Assembly: GCF_012911005.2 (NCBI RefSeq)
Contig: NZ_WTVS01000290.1
Span: 1-64,000, forward strand
Length of the DNA stretch: 64,000 nt
Origin: Aromatoleum toluolicum
GTDB lineage: Bacteria > Pseudomonadota > Gammaproteobacteria > Burkholderiales > Rhodocyclaceae
Direction: 5' to 3'
Shown here in pieces: positions 8,754-14,624 of the stretch (the first letter of the stretch is position 1; each line of letters starts with the position of its first letter). The notes beneath the pieces were generated by a model. The model made no database searches and was not told where the DNA came from. It worked only from the letters and a program-made list of their open reading frames with translations. The position numbers and the translations under genes were made by a program.

Positions 8754-9014
8754 TTATTGGTAAAGGTCGCGGGCCTGCTGGCCGTACTGAGTGATGACGC
8801 GCTCGATGGCCTCGTCAGCATTCGGATCGAGGTCTTCGCGGATCGTGCGCAGCTCGTCCTTCGCTTTCTGAGCGGCCGCAATCACGGCCTCGTCAGGGGT
8901 AGCTTTTTCGCGCTCGGCGGCAATGGCTTCGGAGTGGTGGGCGATGATGGCCCCCAGGACATCCAGCGCCACCTCGTAGCGGACGCCGGCACGGCTGAAA
9001 AGTTGATTGGTCAT
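8754..9014 (-). CDS. Small helical protein, possible antitoxin of the zeta protein
   Basis: An 86-residue, mostly helical, acidic protein (AHHSEAIAAEREKATPDEAV, KDELRTIREDLDPNADEA). It lies 17 bases upstream of the zeta-toxin gene in the same orientation, the place expected for an antitoxin; epsilon antitoxins are also small and helical. No specific family motif was recognised, so the antitoxin role is inferred from context. A GAGGA site precedes the ATG. Confidence 0.55.
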   Translation of the reverse strand: MTNQLFSRAGVRYEVALDVLGAIIAHHSEAIAAEREKATPDEAVIAAAQKAKDELRTIREDLDPNADEAIERVITQYGQQARDLYQ

Positions 9015-9026
9015 GGTCTGGATTCC

Positions 9027-9488
9027 TCACTGATTACCGGATTGGTTCTTGGCTTGGTTTGCATGGAGCGGCCACAGGGCCGCGTGCAGCAGGCGGTAGG
9101 TGATGCGGTCGCGCTTCAGCAGGCGCGCATACACGTCGTTGGCCGTCAGCCCAAGGCTGCGGGTGGCGTACAACCCCCAAGCCAGATAGACGGCCAGCAG
9201 CACGGCAGCAGCCGGGACAAAAGCCAGAAACCACACCCCAGCTATGACAAGCCCCACCACAAGCAAGCGGCCCCCTACGGTCGCCCACTTGGAGCCGAAC
9301 ATTTCGAGCTGGGCCTTACGGTTCAGGTCGTGCTCGGCATGAGCGCGCTTCCAGACATCGGCCCACAGCTCTCCGGGGGAACGGCTGAAGACGGCATCCA
9401 GGTAGGCACGAAACTCGCGCATCAACAGGTAGGACGCGGCAAAGCACATCCCCACAAAAACCAGCAGCTCAAGCGTTTCTCGATTCAT
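9027..9488 (-). CDS. Membrane protein of unknown function
   Basis: A 153-residue protein with an N-terminal membrane helix (about 7-24) and a pair of helices at about 75-110, separated by a charged cytoplasmic-looking stretch. AAAGGAG precedes the ATG. It sits between two toxin modules. It may be an immunity or anchor protein, but nothing in the sequence proves this. Confidence 0.6.
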   Translation of the reverse strand: MNRETLELLVFVGMCFAASYLLMREFRAYLDAVFSRSPGELWADVWKRAHAEHDLNRKAQLEMFGSKWATVGGRLLVVGLVIAGVWFLAFVPAAAVLLAVYLAWGLYATRSLGLTANDVYARLLKRDRITYRLLHAALWPLHANQAKNQSGNQ

Positions 9489-9504
9489 GTTCTTCTCCTT
9501 TGGT

Positions 9505-9520
9505 CTTTCGCGCGCGAAAG
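9505..9520. repeat. Dispersed palindrome, site 3
   Basis: CTTTCGCGCGCGAAAG, lying directly after the Fic gene stop codon (9521-9523) in the gap before the next gene. Confidence 0.9.
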
Positions 9521-10609
9521 TCAGCGCGGCGTCGGCACGCGCTCGCGCTCCATCTGCATGTCCTTGCCGCCACGATCCCGCGCCGGCTCCTTGCCCTGCT
9601 CATAGACTTGGCTGCGCGCCTTGTCGTACTGGATCGTCACGCGGTCGCCCACGGCAAGGTCACGATCCAGATTGGCGCGTTCGTAGCGCACGGCGATCAT
9701 GTCGCCCACTTGGAGCATCGCGTGGTGCGACGAAACCGCCACCACTTCGCCCTTGAATTGCCCGCCAAGCCGTTCGGCATCCCGCACCATCAGGCCGCGA
9801 TAGGCTGCGGCGTGGTCGATGACTCGCTTGGACTCGTCCAGCGTCACGCCATCGCCCACCAGCCGGCCGCTGTGCAGCTCTTTGGAAATTTCTGCCCGCA
9901 GGTAAGCGGCGTCCTGCCCGGCCCGGTGGGCGTCGTGCAGCATCTTGTAGGCACCATCCAGCTCGGGATGCTTGGCCAGAGCTTCGCGCGTGGCCAGCTT
10001 GTCGAAGGCCACCGCCCGCTCCACGGTCGTGATTTCGTAGAAAACCTCGCGCGCCGGCTCCAAGTTGCCGCGCGCGGATTCCTTGGCGGCCTCGTTCCAC
10101 GTCTGCTTATCGACCTTGGAGTAATCGAGCTGGTAGCCCGCATCCTTGGCGAGTTGCCCGATGAATTCGCGCGTCGTGCGGCCGTTCCCTTCGCGGAAGG
10201 GGTGCATTTCGTTCACGCCGGCATAGACCTCGGCCATCTTCCCGCTGAACTGCTCCTTGTCCATCCCGCGCAGATAGTTGGCTTCCTTGATCGCGGATTG
10301 GATTTCCTGCGCCTTCTGCGGGATGTCTTCCTTGAAGGTGAACAGGGTTCGGTCGCCCGCAGGCCCCTTTGCAATATCCACCTTGCGCACTTCGCCGGCC
10401 CACTCGTAGACATCCCGAAAAACCTGCTTGTGGATCGCCTGAAGGTGGGCCAAGTCGTATTCGCCCCGTACCGGGTTTTCGCGCAGCTCCTGGATGCGAA
10501 CGGCCGTTGCGCCGCGCTCGAAGCGTTGAAGCGCCGCGAGGTCGCGGATGTCGGCCTTGTTCTTGAGAACGTGCGTGCCGGGGTAGGTGTAGTCCTCTTG
10601 CTCGCTCAT
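9521..10609 (-). CDS. Fic-domain toxin fused to a C-terminal KfrB-type domain
   Basis: A 362-residue protein. Residues about 45-170 are a Fic AMP-transferase domain with the complete catalytic motif HPFREGNGRT at 136-145. Residues about 201-343 match the tail of the zeta protein at 7054-8736 (shared stretches KHPELDGAYK, VTLDESKRVID, AVSSHHA, SQVYEQGKEPAR). Fic toxins AMPylate targets such as gyrase and topoisomerase IV. The ATG overlaps the stop codon of a VbhA-like antitoxin gene. VbhT of Bartonella, the known partner of VbhA, is a Fic toxin with a type IV secretion tail, so this tail may likewise serve delivery; that is inference. Confidence 0.9.
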   Translation of the reverse strand: MSEQEDYTYPGTHVLKNKADIRDLAALQRFERGATAVRIQELRENPVRGEYDLAHLQAIHKQVFRDVYEWAGEVRKVDIAKGPAGDRTLFTFKEDIPQKAQEIQSAIKEANYLRGMDKEQFSGKMAEVYAGVNEMHPFREGNGRTTREFIGQLAKDAGYQLDYSKVDKQTWNEAAKESARGNLEPAREVFYEITTVERAVAFDKLATREALAKHPELDGAYKMLHDAHRAGQDAAYLRAEISKELHSGRLVGDGVTLDESKRVIDHAAAYRGLMVRDAERLGGQFKGEVVAVSSHHAMLQVGDMIAVRYERANLDRDLAVGDRVTIQYDKARSQVYEQGKEPARDRGGKDMQMERERVPTPR

Positions 10610-10833
10610 TGGCTGGCCCCGCGTGCGCGCTCCAGGTACTTGGCTACCGCCTCGTCAGGGGTCAGGGTGCCGGCGATGACGGCCTCCTGAATGGCGAGGT
10701 CGGCGGCGTCCACCGGCATCCCCTCCAGGGACAGGGAAGCATTGGCTTGAACAAACTGCGCACGGCGCACGTCGGCCGGATGGGGCGCAGCCACGGGGCC
10801 GGTATCGAGTTCATAAGGGTTCTTGTCTTCCAT
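10606..10833 (-). CDS. VbhA-like antitoxin of the Fic protein
   Basis: A 75-residue protein containing SLSLEG near residues 33-38, which fits the inhibitory helix motif (S/T)xxxE(G/N) by which class I antitoxins such as VbhA block the ATP site of Fic toxins. The C-terminal half (AVIAGTLTPDEAVAKYLERA) is also typical of the antitoxin VbhA family. It overlaps the Fic start (ATGA), so antitoxin is made first. GGAGG precedes the ATG. Confidence 0.85.
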   Translation of the reverse strand: MEDKNPYELDTGPVAAPHPADVRRAQFVQANASLSLEGMPVDAADLAIQEAVIAGTLTPDEAVAKYLERARGASQ

Positions 10834-10845
10834 GTTCGCCTCCAG

Positions 10846-11091
10846 TCAGCCCAAGCCGGGCACAGCAATGCCAAACACCCGCACGGCAACAAACACCACT
10901 GCCGCCAGCCCCGCCACGATCAGCACGCCGCGCAGCACGCGCGCGAGCAACAAGCCAACGACAATGCCGATTAACAGCGGGGTAGGGGTTTCAGCGAAGA
11001 TGCGTTGCAGTGCGGCCCAGGCCCCGCCCACGTAGGGAGAAACCATTTGCCATATCTGCGTCAGCAGCGCATCCATCGGTAAGTTGTCCAT
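10846..11091 (-). CDS. Small membrane protein
   Basis: An 81-residue protein with one long or two adjacent membrane helices (PLLIGIVVGLLLARV, GVLIVAGLAAVVFVAV). It is the first gene after the 11.1-kb promoter region and precedes the Fic toxin-antitoxin pair by 13 bases. No strong ribosome site is visible. Function unknown. Confidence 0.55.
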   Translation of the reverse strand: MDNLPMDALLTQIWQMVSPYVGGAWAALQRIFAETPTPLLIGIVVGLLLARVLRGVLIVAGLAAVVFVAVRVFGIAVPGLG

Positions 11092-11100
11092 GCGGGTGTC

Positions 11101-11199
11101 CAGTGCCAGTATTCAGATGCCGTTTGTTTGCTTTCACGGTGAAAGCAAGTTTATCAAAAAAATCCTACTGGCACTAGGCGTTTAGCGCGATAACGTCAA
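11101..11199 (-). promoter_or_regulatory. Leftward promoter/operator region of the toxin string
   Basis: Three signals overlap. (a) A candidate promoter: TTGACG at 11194-11199 with TAGTGC at 11171-11176, spacer 17, weak -10; its -35 lies in CTATTGACG, as in the three leading-region promoters. (b) GCTTTCACGGTGAAAGC at 11130-11146, an operator-like palindrome also found at 34586 and 58846. (c) A 10-bp inverted repeat, AGTGCCAGTA / TACTGGCACT, flanking the region near 11102 and 11167. Confidence 0.6.
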
Positions 11200-11216
11200 T
11201 AGGAAGGGGAGGGCGA

Positions 11217-11585
11217 TCACGCCACCAAGCTCTCGCGCACCGGCCGCAGCGCGGCGGATGTCTGGCTGATGATCTGGTGGATTTCGCCCAGGTAGCTATC
11301 CACCCGGTTCTTCATGCTGGCCCAGGTATGTTTGGTCTGAACCAACGCATCGAGCGTTTCAGCGTCGAACCGCCCCGCCTGGATGCAGTTGTGGATGGTC
11401 AGCAGGCGAATCTCCATGTTGCGCAGCGCATACTCGCAACGATTGATTTGCTGGCCGTCGATGGGGGTATGGCAGTAGCGGACGTTCTCCACGTCGCGCA
11501 CGAAGCCCTCGAAGTCCTTTTGATGGTCGCTGAGAAGGCCGACAAAGGTTTCCATCAGGCGCAGTTCGCGGTCAGGGGTAGTCAT
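11217..11585 (-). CDS. Helical protein of unknown function
   Basis: A 122-residue, soluble, largely helical protein. The start at 11585 is favoured by GGAG upstream; further upstream in-frame codons would overlap the previous gene. Repeated short hydrophobic heptad-like spacing suggests a coiled coil or four-helix bundle. No family recognised. It ends a leftward string starting at the KorA-like gene. Confidence 0.6.
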   Translation of the reverse strand: MTTPDRELRLMETFVGLLSDHQKDFEGFVRDVENVRYCHTPIDGQQINRCEYALRNMEIRLLTIHNCIQAGRFDAETLDALVQTKHTWASMKNRVDSYLGEIHQIISQTSAALRPVRESLVA

Positions 11586-11608
11586 TGGTGGAATCTCCAT
11601 GTTGTTGG

Positions 11609-12133
11609 TTAAGGGTTGAGAGAAAAGCATTCGGAACGATGGCCGCATGTGTCGCATTTGCGGCCCCGGCTTTTGCGCGCCTTGGCCCTGCGCTCGGTGA
11701 GGTCGATGTACCGGGCCACCAACTGCTCGCAATAGGCGTCGTCGCGCAGCTCCACGCGCATGGCTCGGCGCTCACGGGTTTTTCGGTTGTTGATGGCCAC
11801 GAAGCCAAAGGGCGCTGTTTCGAGTCCGTTCAGGCGAAGCAGCCACGCTTGCAAAGAGAGCTGTGCAATGTCCGTCTCATAGACGCGGTGGGCATCGCGG
11901 TTCTTGTTTTCGAGGGGAACATGCAGCCCATCAGGAAGCCGATACACCTGATCGGGCCGGCCCACGACGGGGAACGGTGCATTGATGAACAGGTTGCGCT
12001 CCACTTGAGCCACCTTGCCGGCCGCAAGCTCGGGAGGGAGCCAGTTCTGAGTGAACCCTCGCCAGACCATGAATGTCCAGCCGGCCAGCACCAGGGCCAG
12101 GGCGAATAGGATGTAGCTGGCCAAGTTGCTCAT
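11609..12133 (-). CDS. Membrane-anchored Cas4/RecB-like nuclease
   Basis: A 174-residue protein. Residues about 4-24 form one membrane helix. The rest holds VGRPDQVY followed by VPLENKNRD, the D ... ExK pattern of PD-(D/E)XK nucleases, a helix with YETDIAQLSLQAWLL as in Cas4/RecB proteins, and a C-terminal Cys cluster (CDTCGHRSEC) like the iron-sulfur Cys of Cas4/Dna2. The first Cys of that cluster is not in this protein; a YCEQK segment occurs in the upstream partner gene (12130-12549). It overlaps that gene by ATGA. No CRISPR array is present. Confidence 0.7.
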   Translation of the reverse strand: MSNLASYILFALALVLAGWTFMVWRGFTQNWLPPELAAGKVAQVERNLFINAPFPVVGRPDQVYRLPDGLHVPLENKNRDAHRVYETDIAQLSLQAWLLRLNGLETAPFGFVAINNRKTRERRAMRVELRDDAYCEQLVARYIDLTERRAKARKSRGRKCDTCGHRSECFSLNP

Positions 12134-12549
12134 CGCGGCATCCCCAGCAAGCGAAGCAGGGCGTTCAGCCCAGCGCGCACAGCCGTGGCCGCGCACCGGC
12201 TCCTGCACAGCAGAGGCACCAAGCCAGGTGAGACGACGTAGTAGGCTCGGACGAACAAGCGCCCTACCATTGCCGGCATCAGCACCCGGTCACGCCAAGC
12301 GCGGAGGAAATTTGTCTCGGCGGCGTCAGGCCCGTAGATCGCGGTGGCAATGAAACAGCGCCGGTCAATCGCCGCGCGCGTCTGCCCTTCGACCTGAAAC
12401 CGTAGGTGCTCGAAGGTGCCGGCAGCGGCCTTCGCCCGAACCTCCAGCGGCCGGGCATCCCCGCGCTCACGGTCGAAAACCACCTTTTGCTCGCAGTAAA
12501 CCGTGCCTACGATGTCGGTGATGGTGTGGTACTTTTTCGCCCGCCTCAT
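12130..12549 (-). CDS. CFI-box protein with Cas4-like N-terminal segment
   Basis: A 139-residue protein. The C-terminal half holds CFIATAIYGPDAAETNFLRA and YYVVSPGL, the CFI-box C-terminal domain found on many unrelated bacterial proteins. The N-terminal part (VGTVYCEQKVVFDRERG, then a GTFEHLRF segment) resembles the start of Cas4/Dna2-type nucleases (first Cys, then a Gly-x-x-x-His-like helix). With the next gene it may make up the two halves of one nuclease. The start at 12549 has AGGAGG upstream and overlaps the previous stop codon (TGATG). Confidence 0.65.
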   Translation of the reverse strand: MRRAKKYHTITDIVGTVYCEQKVVFDRERGDARPLEVRAKAAAGTFEHLRFQVEGQTRAAIDRRCFIATAIYGPDAAETNFLRAWRDRVLMPAMVGRLFVRAYYVVSPGLVPLLCRSRCAATAVRAGLNALLRLLGMPR

Positions 12550-12809
12550 CACCCCTCCTGCTTTCGCGCGCGAAAGCCGGGCTTGGCCAGCATCCAGCGA
12601 TAAATGCCCAGCAGGCTTGTGGCAGTGAAAGCCACCTGCATGAAGATAAGGCCCGGCGCGTCGGTCATGACGCCGAAGCCGATCCAGCAGACATTCGAGG
12701 CTAGGAAAGACACGAACCCCCAGCCCGACAAACGGTTGTTGAGGGCCAGCAGCAAGGCCCCCAGCACCCCAAACGCGCAGCCGATCCATTGCAGGTAGAA
12801 GGCATCCAT
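12549..12809 (-). CDS. Small membrane protein (PnuC-like fold possible)
   Basis: An 86-residue protein with three closely packed helices (WIGCAFGVLGALLLALNN, GWGFVSFLASNVCWIGFGV, LIFMQVAFTATSLLGIYRW). The pattern resembles small half-transporters of the PnuC/SWEET type, but the family call is tentative. The ATG has GAGG upstream; a GTG two codons earlier is also possible. The C-terminal FRARK residues come from the dispersed palindrome at 12560-12577. Confidence 0.6.
   Translation of the reverse strand: MDAFYLQWIGCAFGVLGALLLALNNRLSGWGFVSFLASNVCWIGFGVMTDAPGLIFMQVAFTATSLLGIYRWMLAKPGFRARKQEG
12560..12577. repeat. Dispersed palindrome, site 4
   Basis: GCTTTCGCGCGCGAAAGC, a perfect 18-bp palindrome near the 3' end of a small membrane protein gene, read in a different frame from the FARES sites. 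Confidence 0.9.
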
Positions 12810-12820
12810 GCGCACTCACC

Positions 12821-13546
12821 TCACAGAAGGGCCTTTCGCCCGGTTTCCACGGCCCGCATCCGCATGGCCAAGGTTGGGTAAGCATTGGCGAACGAGAACC
12901 AGCGAACCCAGGATTTCGAGGGGTACAACACGGCCAGCTCGCGCAGCGCCGTCAACATCGCTTCGCGCCCTACGGACTGCGCAGCGCCGGCATCCGCCCG
13001 GTACTCGCAATACCGGCGAATCCCCAGGAACAGGAGGAAGGCGGCAAAGAAAAAGTTGTTGTTGTCCAGGAGGTGGCTGCTCACAGCAAAGCAGCAGGCA
13101 TAGGTGAACGTGGCGAAGATATGGCGCTCATGAACATGTGCGTTTTCATGGGCGATCACGCCCCGCATACCCTCGTCGCTCATGCTGGCCAGCAGGCCGG
13201 TTGTCACGTAGATGCGCGAATGACTCGGCAGCAGCCCCACGGTGTTGGCTTCCTTGTCGGCATGGTCATACAGGAAGACGGGGCGACTATCAGGGACGGT
13301 TGCCACTATCCTTGCCAAACGCTCTTGAAGCACAGCATCCCGCGACGGTCGCGGAGCAAGGAAGCGCGCCGATAATGGCGCGCTGGCATAAAAGCCGAAC
13401 AGGAATATCAGGCTACCGAGAGCCTGAGTCATTGGCTTGGCGGCCGGATTCGTGGATAACCTGCCAGTTACCCACAAAATGCCGCCAGCAACCTCCATGA
13501 TGAAGACGATCAGAATGATCCGTCTGAACCAGTGAGACGGGATCAT
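12821..13546 (-). CDS. M48 family membrane metalloprotease
   Basis: A 241-residue protein with two N-terminal membrane helices (about 8-27 and 42-58), the zinc motif HENAH at 133-137, a second hydrophobic region (about 145-175), and EYRADAG, the third-ligand motif of M48 peptidases such as HtpX. It likely degrades membrane or misassembled envelope proteins. The ATG overlaps the stop of the tiny lipoprotein gene at 13543-13704. Confidence 0.85.
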   Translation of the reverse strand: MIPSHWFRRIILIVFIMEVAGGILWVTGRLSTNPAAKPMTQALGSLIFLFGFYASAPLSARFLAPRPSRDAVLQERLARIVATVPDSRPVFLYDHADKEANTVGLLPSHSRIYVTTGLLASMSDEGMRGVIAHENAHVHERHIFATFTYACCFAVSSHLLDNNNFFFAAFLLFLGIRRYCEYRADAGAAQSVGREAMLTALRELAVLYPSKSWVRWFSFANAYPTLAMRMRAVETGRKALL

Positions 13547-13704
13547 TGCAAATTGCAGTCGTCACAGATTAAGGCTGTGGGGATCGAGCGATACGGCGTT
13601 TGATCGGTGCCAGCGCGCCAGTCATTTCTCATGCTGAGAGGCTGTTGCGAAGCACATCCGCCCAAGGTGGCCGTGGTAATGAGAATCAGGAGTAGTTTTT
13701 TCAT
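13543..13704 (-). CDS. Small lipoprotein (53 residues)
   Basis: A short frame starting MKKLLLILIT with lipobox LGGC at about 14-17 and two later Cys (CDDC). AAGGG lies six bases before the ATG, and the stop codon overlaps the M48 start (ATGA), both signs of a real translated gene. Its 5' part overlaps the 3' end of the KorA-like gene by about 83 bases in another frame. Size and lipobox recall VirB7-type lipoproteins and lysis or entry-exclusion lipoproteins; the role is unknown. Confidence 0.7.
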   Translation of the reverse strand: MKKLLLILITTATLGGCASQQPLSMRNDWRAGTDQTPYRSIPTALICDDCNLQ

Positions 13705-13951
13705 CGGTTGCCCTTTCAGGGGAAAGTTGGTTGTTGATTTCTTCCAGCAGCTCCCGGCACACTGAATGCACCCGCTGACGCGAGACGCCGACGTGGCGCG
13801 CGACGGTTGCCTGCCGGTAGCCTTTGAGGAACACTTCTTCAGCGATGCGGTAAGATTCGGACGAAAGACCCAGCCGCCGCGCTGCTTTCACGAAGACAGC
13901 ACGCGACACATGGCCACACGCTGCGGAAACAGTCTTGAATATCTGGCTCAT
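13622..13951 (-). CDS. KorA/TrfB-like transcriptional repressor
   Basis: A 109-residue protein. Residues about 25-72 (SYRIAEEVFLKGYRQATVAR, then HVGVSRQRVHSVCRELLEE) form the helix-turn-helix of the TrfB/KorA family, which in IncP-1 plasmids represses replication, partition and transfer promoters by binding palindromes. It is divergent from the gene at 14035 and heads a leftward string. The start at 13951 is preceded by AAGGGG with unusually short spacing; a longer start at 14005 cannot be excluded. A likely target is the CTATTGAC-type operator seen at several plasmid promoters, including its own upstream region. Confidence 0.75.
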   Translation of the reverse strand: MSQIFKTVSAACGHVSRAVFVKAARRLGLSSESYRIAEEVFLKGYRQATVARHVGVSRQRVHSVCRELLEEINNQLSPERATDEKTTPDSHYHGHLGRMCFATASQHEK

Positions 13952-14034
13952 CCCCTTGCACCGTAAGGGTTTTGAGCGTATTTTGTCAATAGACAAGATG
14001 CGCAAATTCTATCCAAATTGGAAGGAGAGTTGTA
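13952..14034. promoter_or_regulatory. Divergent promoter region with TTGTCAATAGACAA operator
   Basis: The gap between the KorA-like gene and the rightward gene at 14035 contains the inverted repeat TTGTC-AATA-GACAA around 13984-13998. It includes the half-site GTCAATAG, shared with the operators at 52159, 55484 and 58813. A leftward TTGACA box is embedded in it. This suggests autoregulation. No consensus -10 box was found, so promoter calls are weak. Confidence 0.5.
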
Positions 14035-14289
14035 ATGAAAAAGATGCTTTACGTTGCTTTCATCGTGGCAGCACTTGCCGGCATGACGAACGCCAGCGCC
14101 CAAGCGGCCGCCGCGAAGCGTGGCGGTGTCTGCATCGGCCCCTTCCGTGGTGGCGACTCGGTGTTGCAGTGCGAACACATCGGCAAGGTGACGATCAAGC
14201 AGATTTACGAAAAGGGCTTCCGTGTCGTGCATATGCAAGATGACAAAAACACGGCCACCTACGTGATGCTGGTTATTGAGGAACAATAA
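14035..14289 (+). CDS. Small exported protein of unknown function
   Basis: An 84-residue protein with a signal peptide ending near NASAQA. The mature part has two Cys (GGVCIGPF, SVLQCEH) that could form a disulfide, and a beta-rich C-terminus. AAGGAGAG precedes the ATG. It overlaps the next gene (ATG at 14289) and is one of the few rightward genes, set at the end of traG, where F-like plasmids carry exclusion genes. An exclusion role is only a positional guess. Confidence 0.65.
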   Translation: MKKMLYVAFIVAALAGMTNASAQAAAAKRGGVCIGPFRGGDSVLQCEHIGKVTIKQIYEKGFRVVHMQDDKNTATYVMLVIEEQ

Positions 14290-14600
14290 TGATGCGACTG
14301 AAAAAAATGCTGTTCTCTCGAAGGCGCTGGATGCTCTGGCTTCCATTGCCGGCCGCTGCCGCACTTTCGGCATCCGGTGGTAATTTCCTTGCCGACTACA
14401 TTCCAATGCTCGGCGGCGGATTGATTTTCTGGATTCCATTCTGGCTTGCATGGTGGTTAAGCGATGGATTCAAGGGAATGTCGAAATGGCCCGGCACTGG
14501 CGCGCCAAATAGCGCAGCAGGCGTTAATCCATTTACCGGCAAGTCTTGTGTTGTTCATCATTTACCCTGGGGCGATAACTACACGGGCGGCAATTCTTGA
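14289..14600 (+). CDS. Small membrane protein of unknown function
   Basis: A 103-residue protein with two hydrophobic stretches (LWLPLPAAAALSASGG and MLGGGLIFWIPFWLAWWLS) and a hydrophilic tail. Its start touches the last base of the upstream stop codon. It converges on traG and shares a bidirectional terminator with it. It could be an exclusion (TraS-like) protein by position; no motif supports that. Confidence 0.6.
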   Translation: MMRLKKMLFSRRRWMLWLPLPAAAALSASGGNFLADYIPMLGGGLIFWIPFWLAWWLSDGFKGMSKWPGTGAPNSAAGVNPFTGKSCVVHHLPWGDNYTGGNS

Positions 14601-14621
14601 AAGGGGGCAAAGCCCCCTTTC
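14599..14621. terminator. Bidirectional Rho-independent terminator between 14.3-kb gene and traG
   Basis: A nine-base GC-rich stem AAAGGGGGC / GCCCCCTTT with a three-base loop, flanked by A-rich and T/C-rich sides, lies between two convergent stop codons (14600 and 14625). It fits termination of both the transfer operon and the short rightward operon. Confidence 0.85.
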
Positions 14622-14624
14622 CCT

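Noticed and set aside
11609..12133. Cas4-like nuclease as a sign of CRISPR
   Set aside because: No array of regular short repeats with unique spacers and no other cas genes were seen; the dispersed palindromes are kilobases apart.
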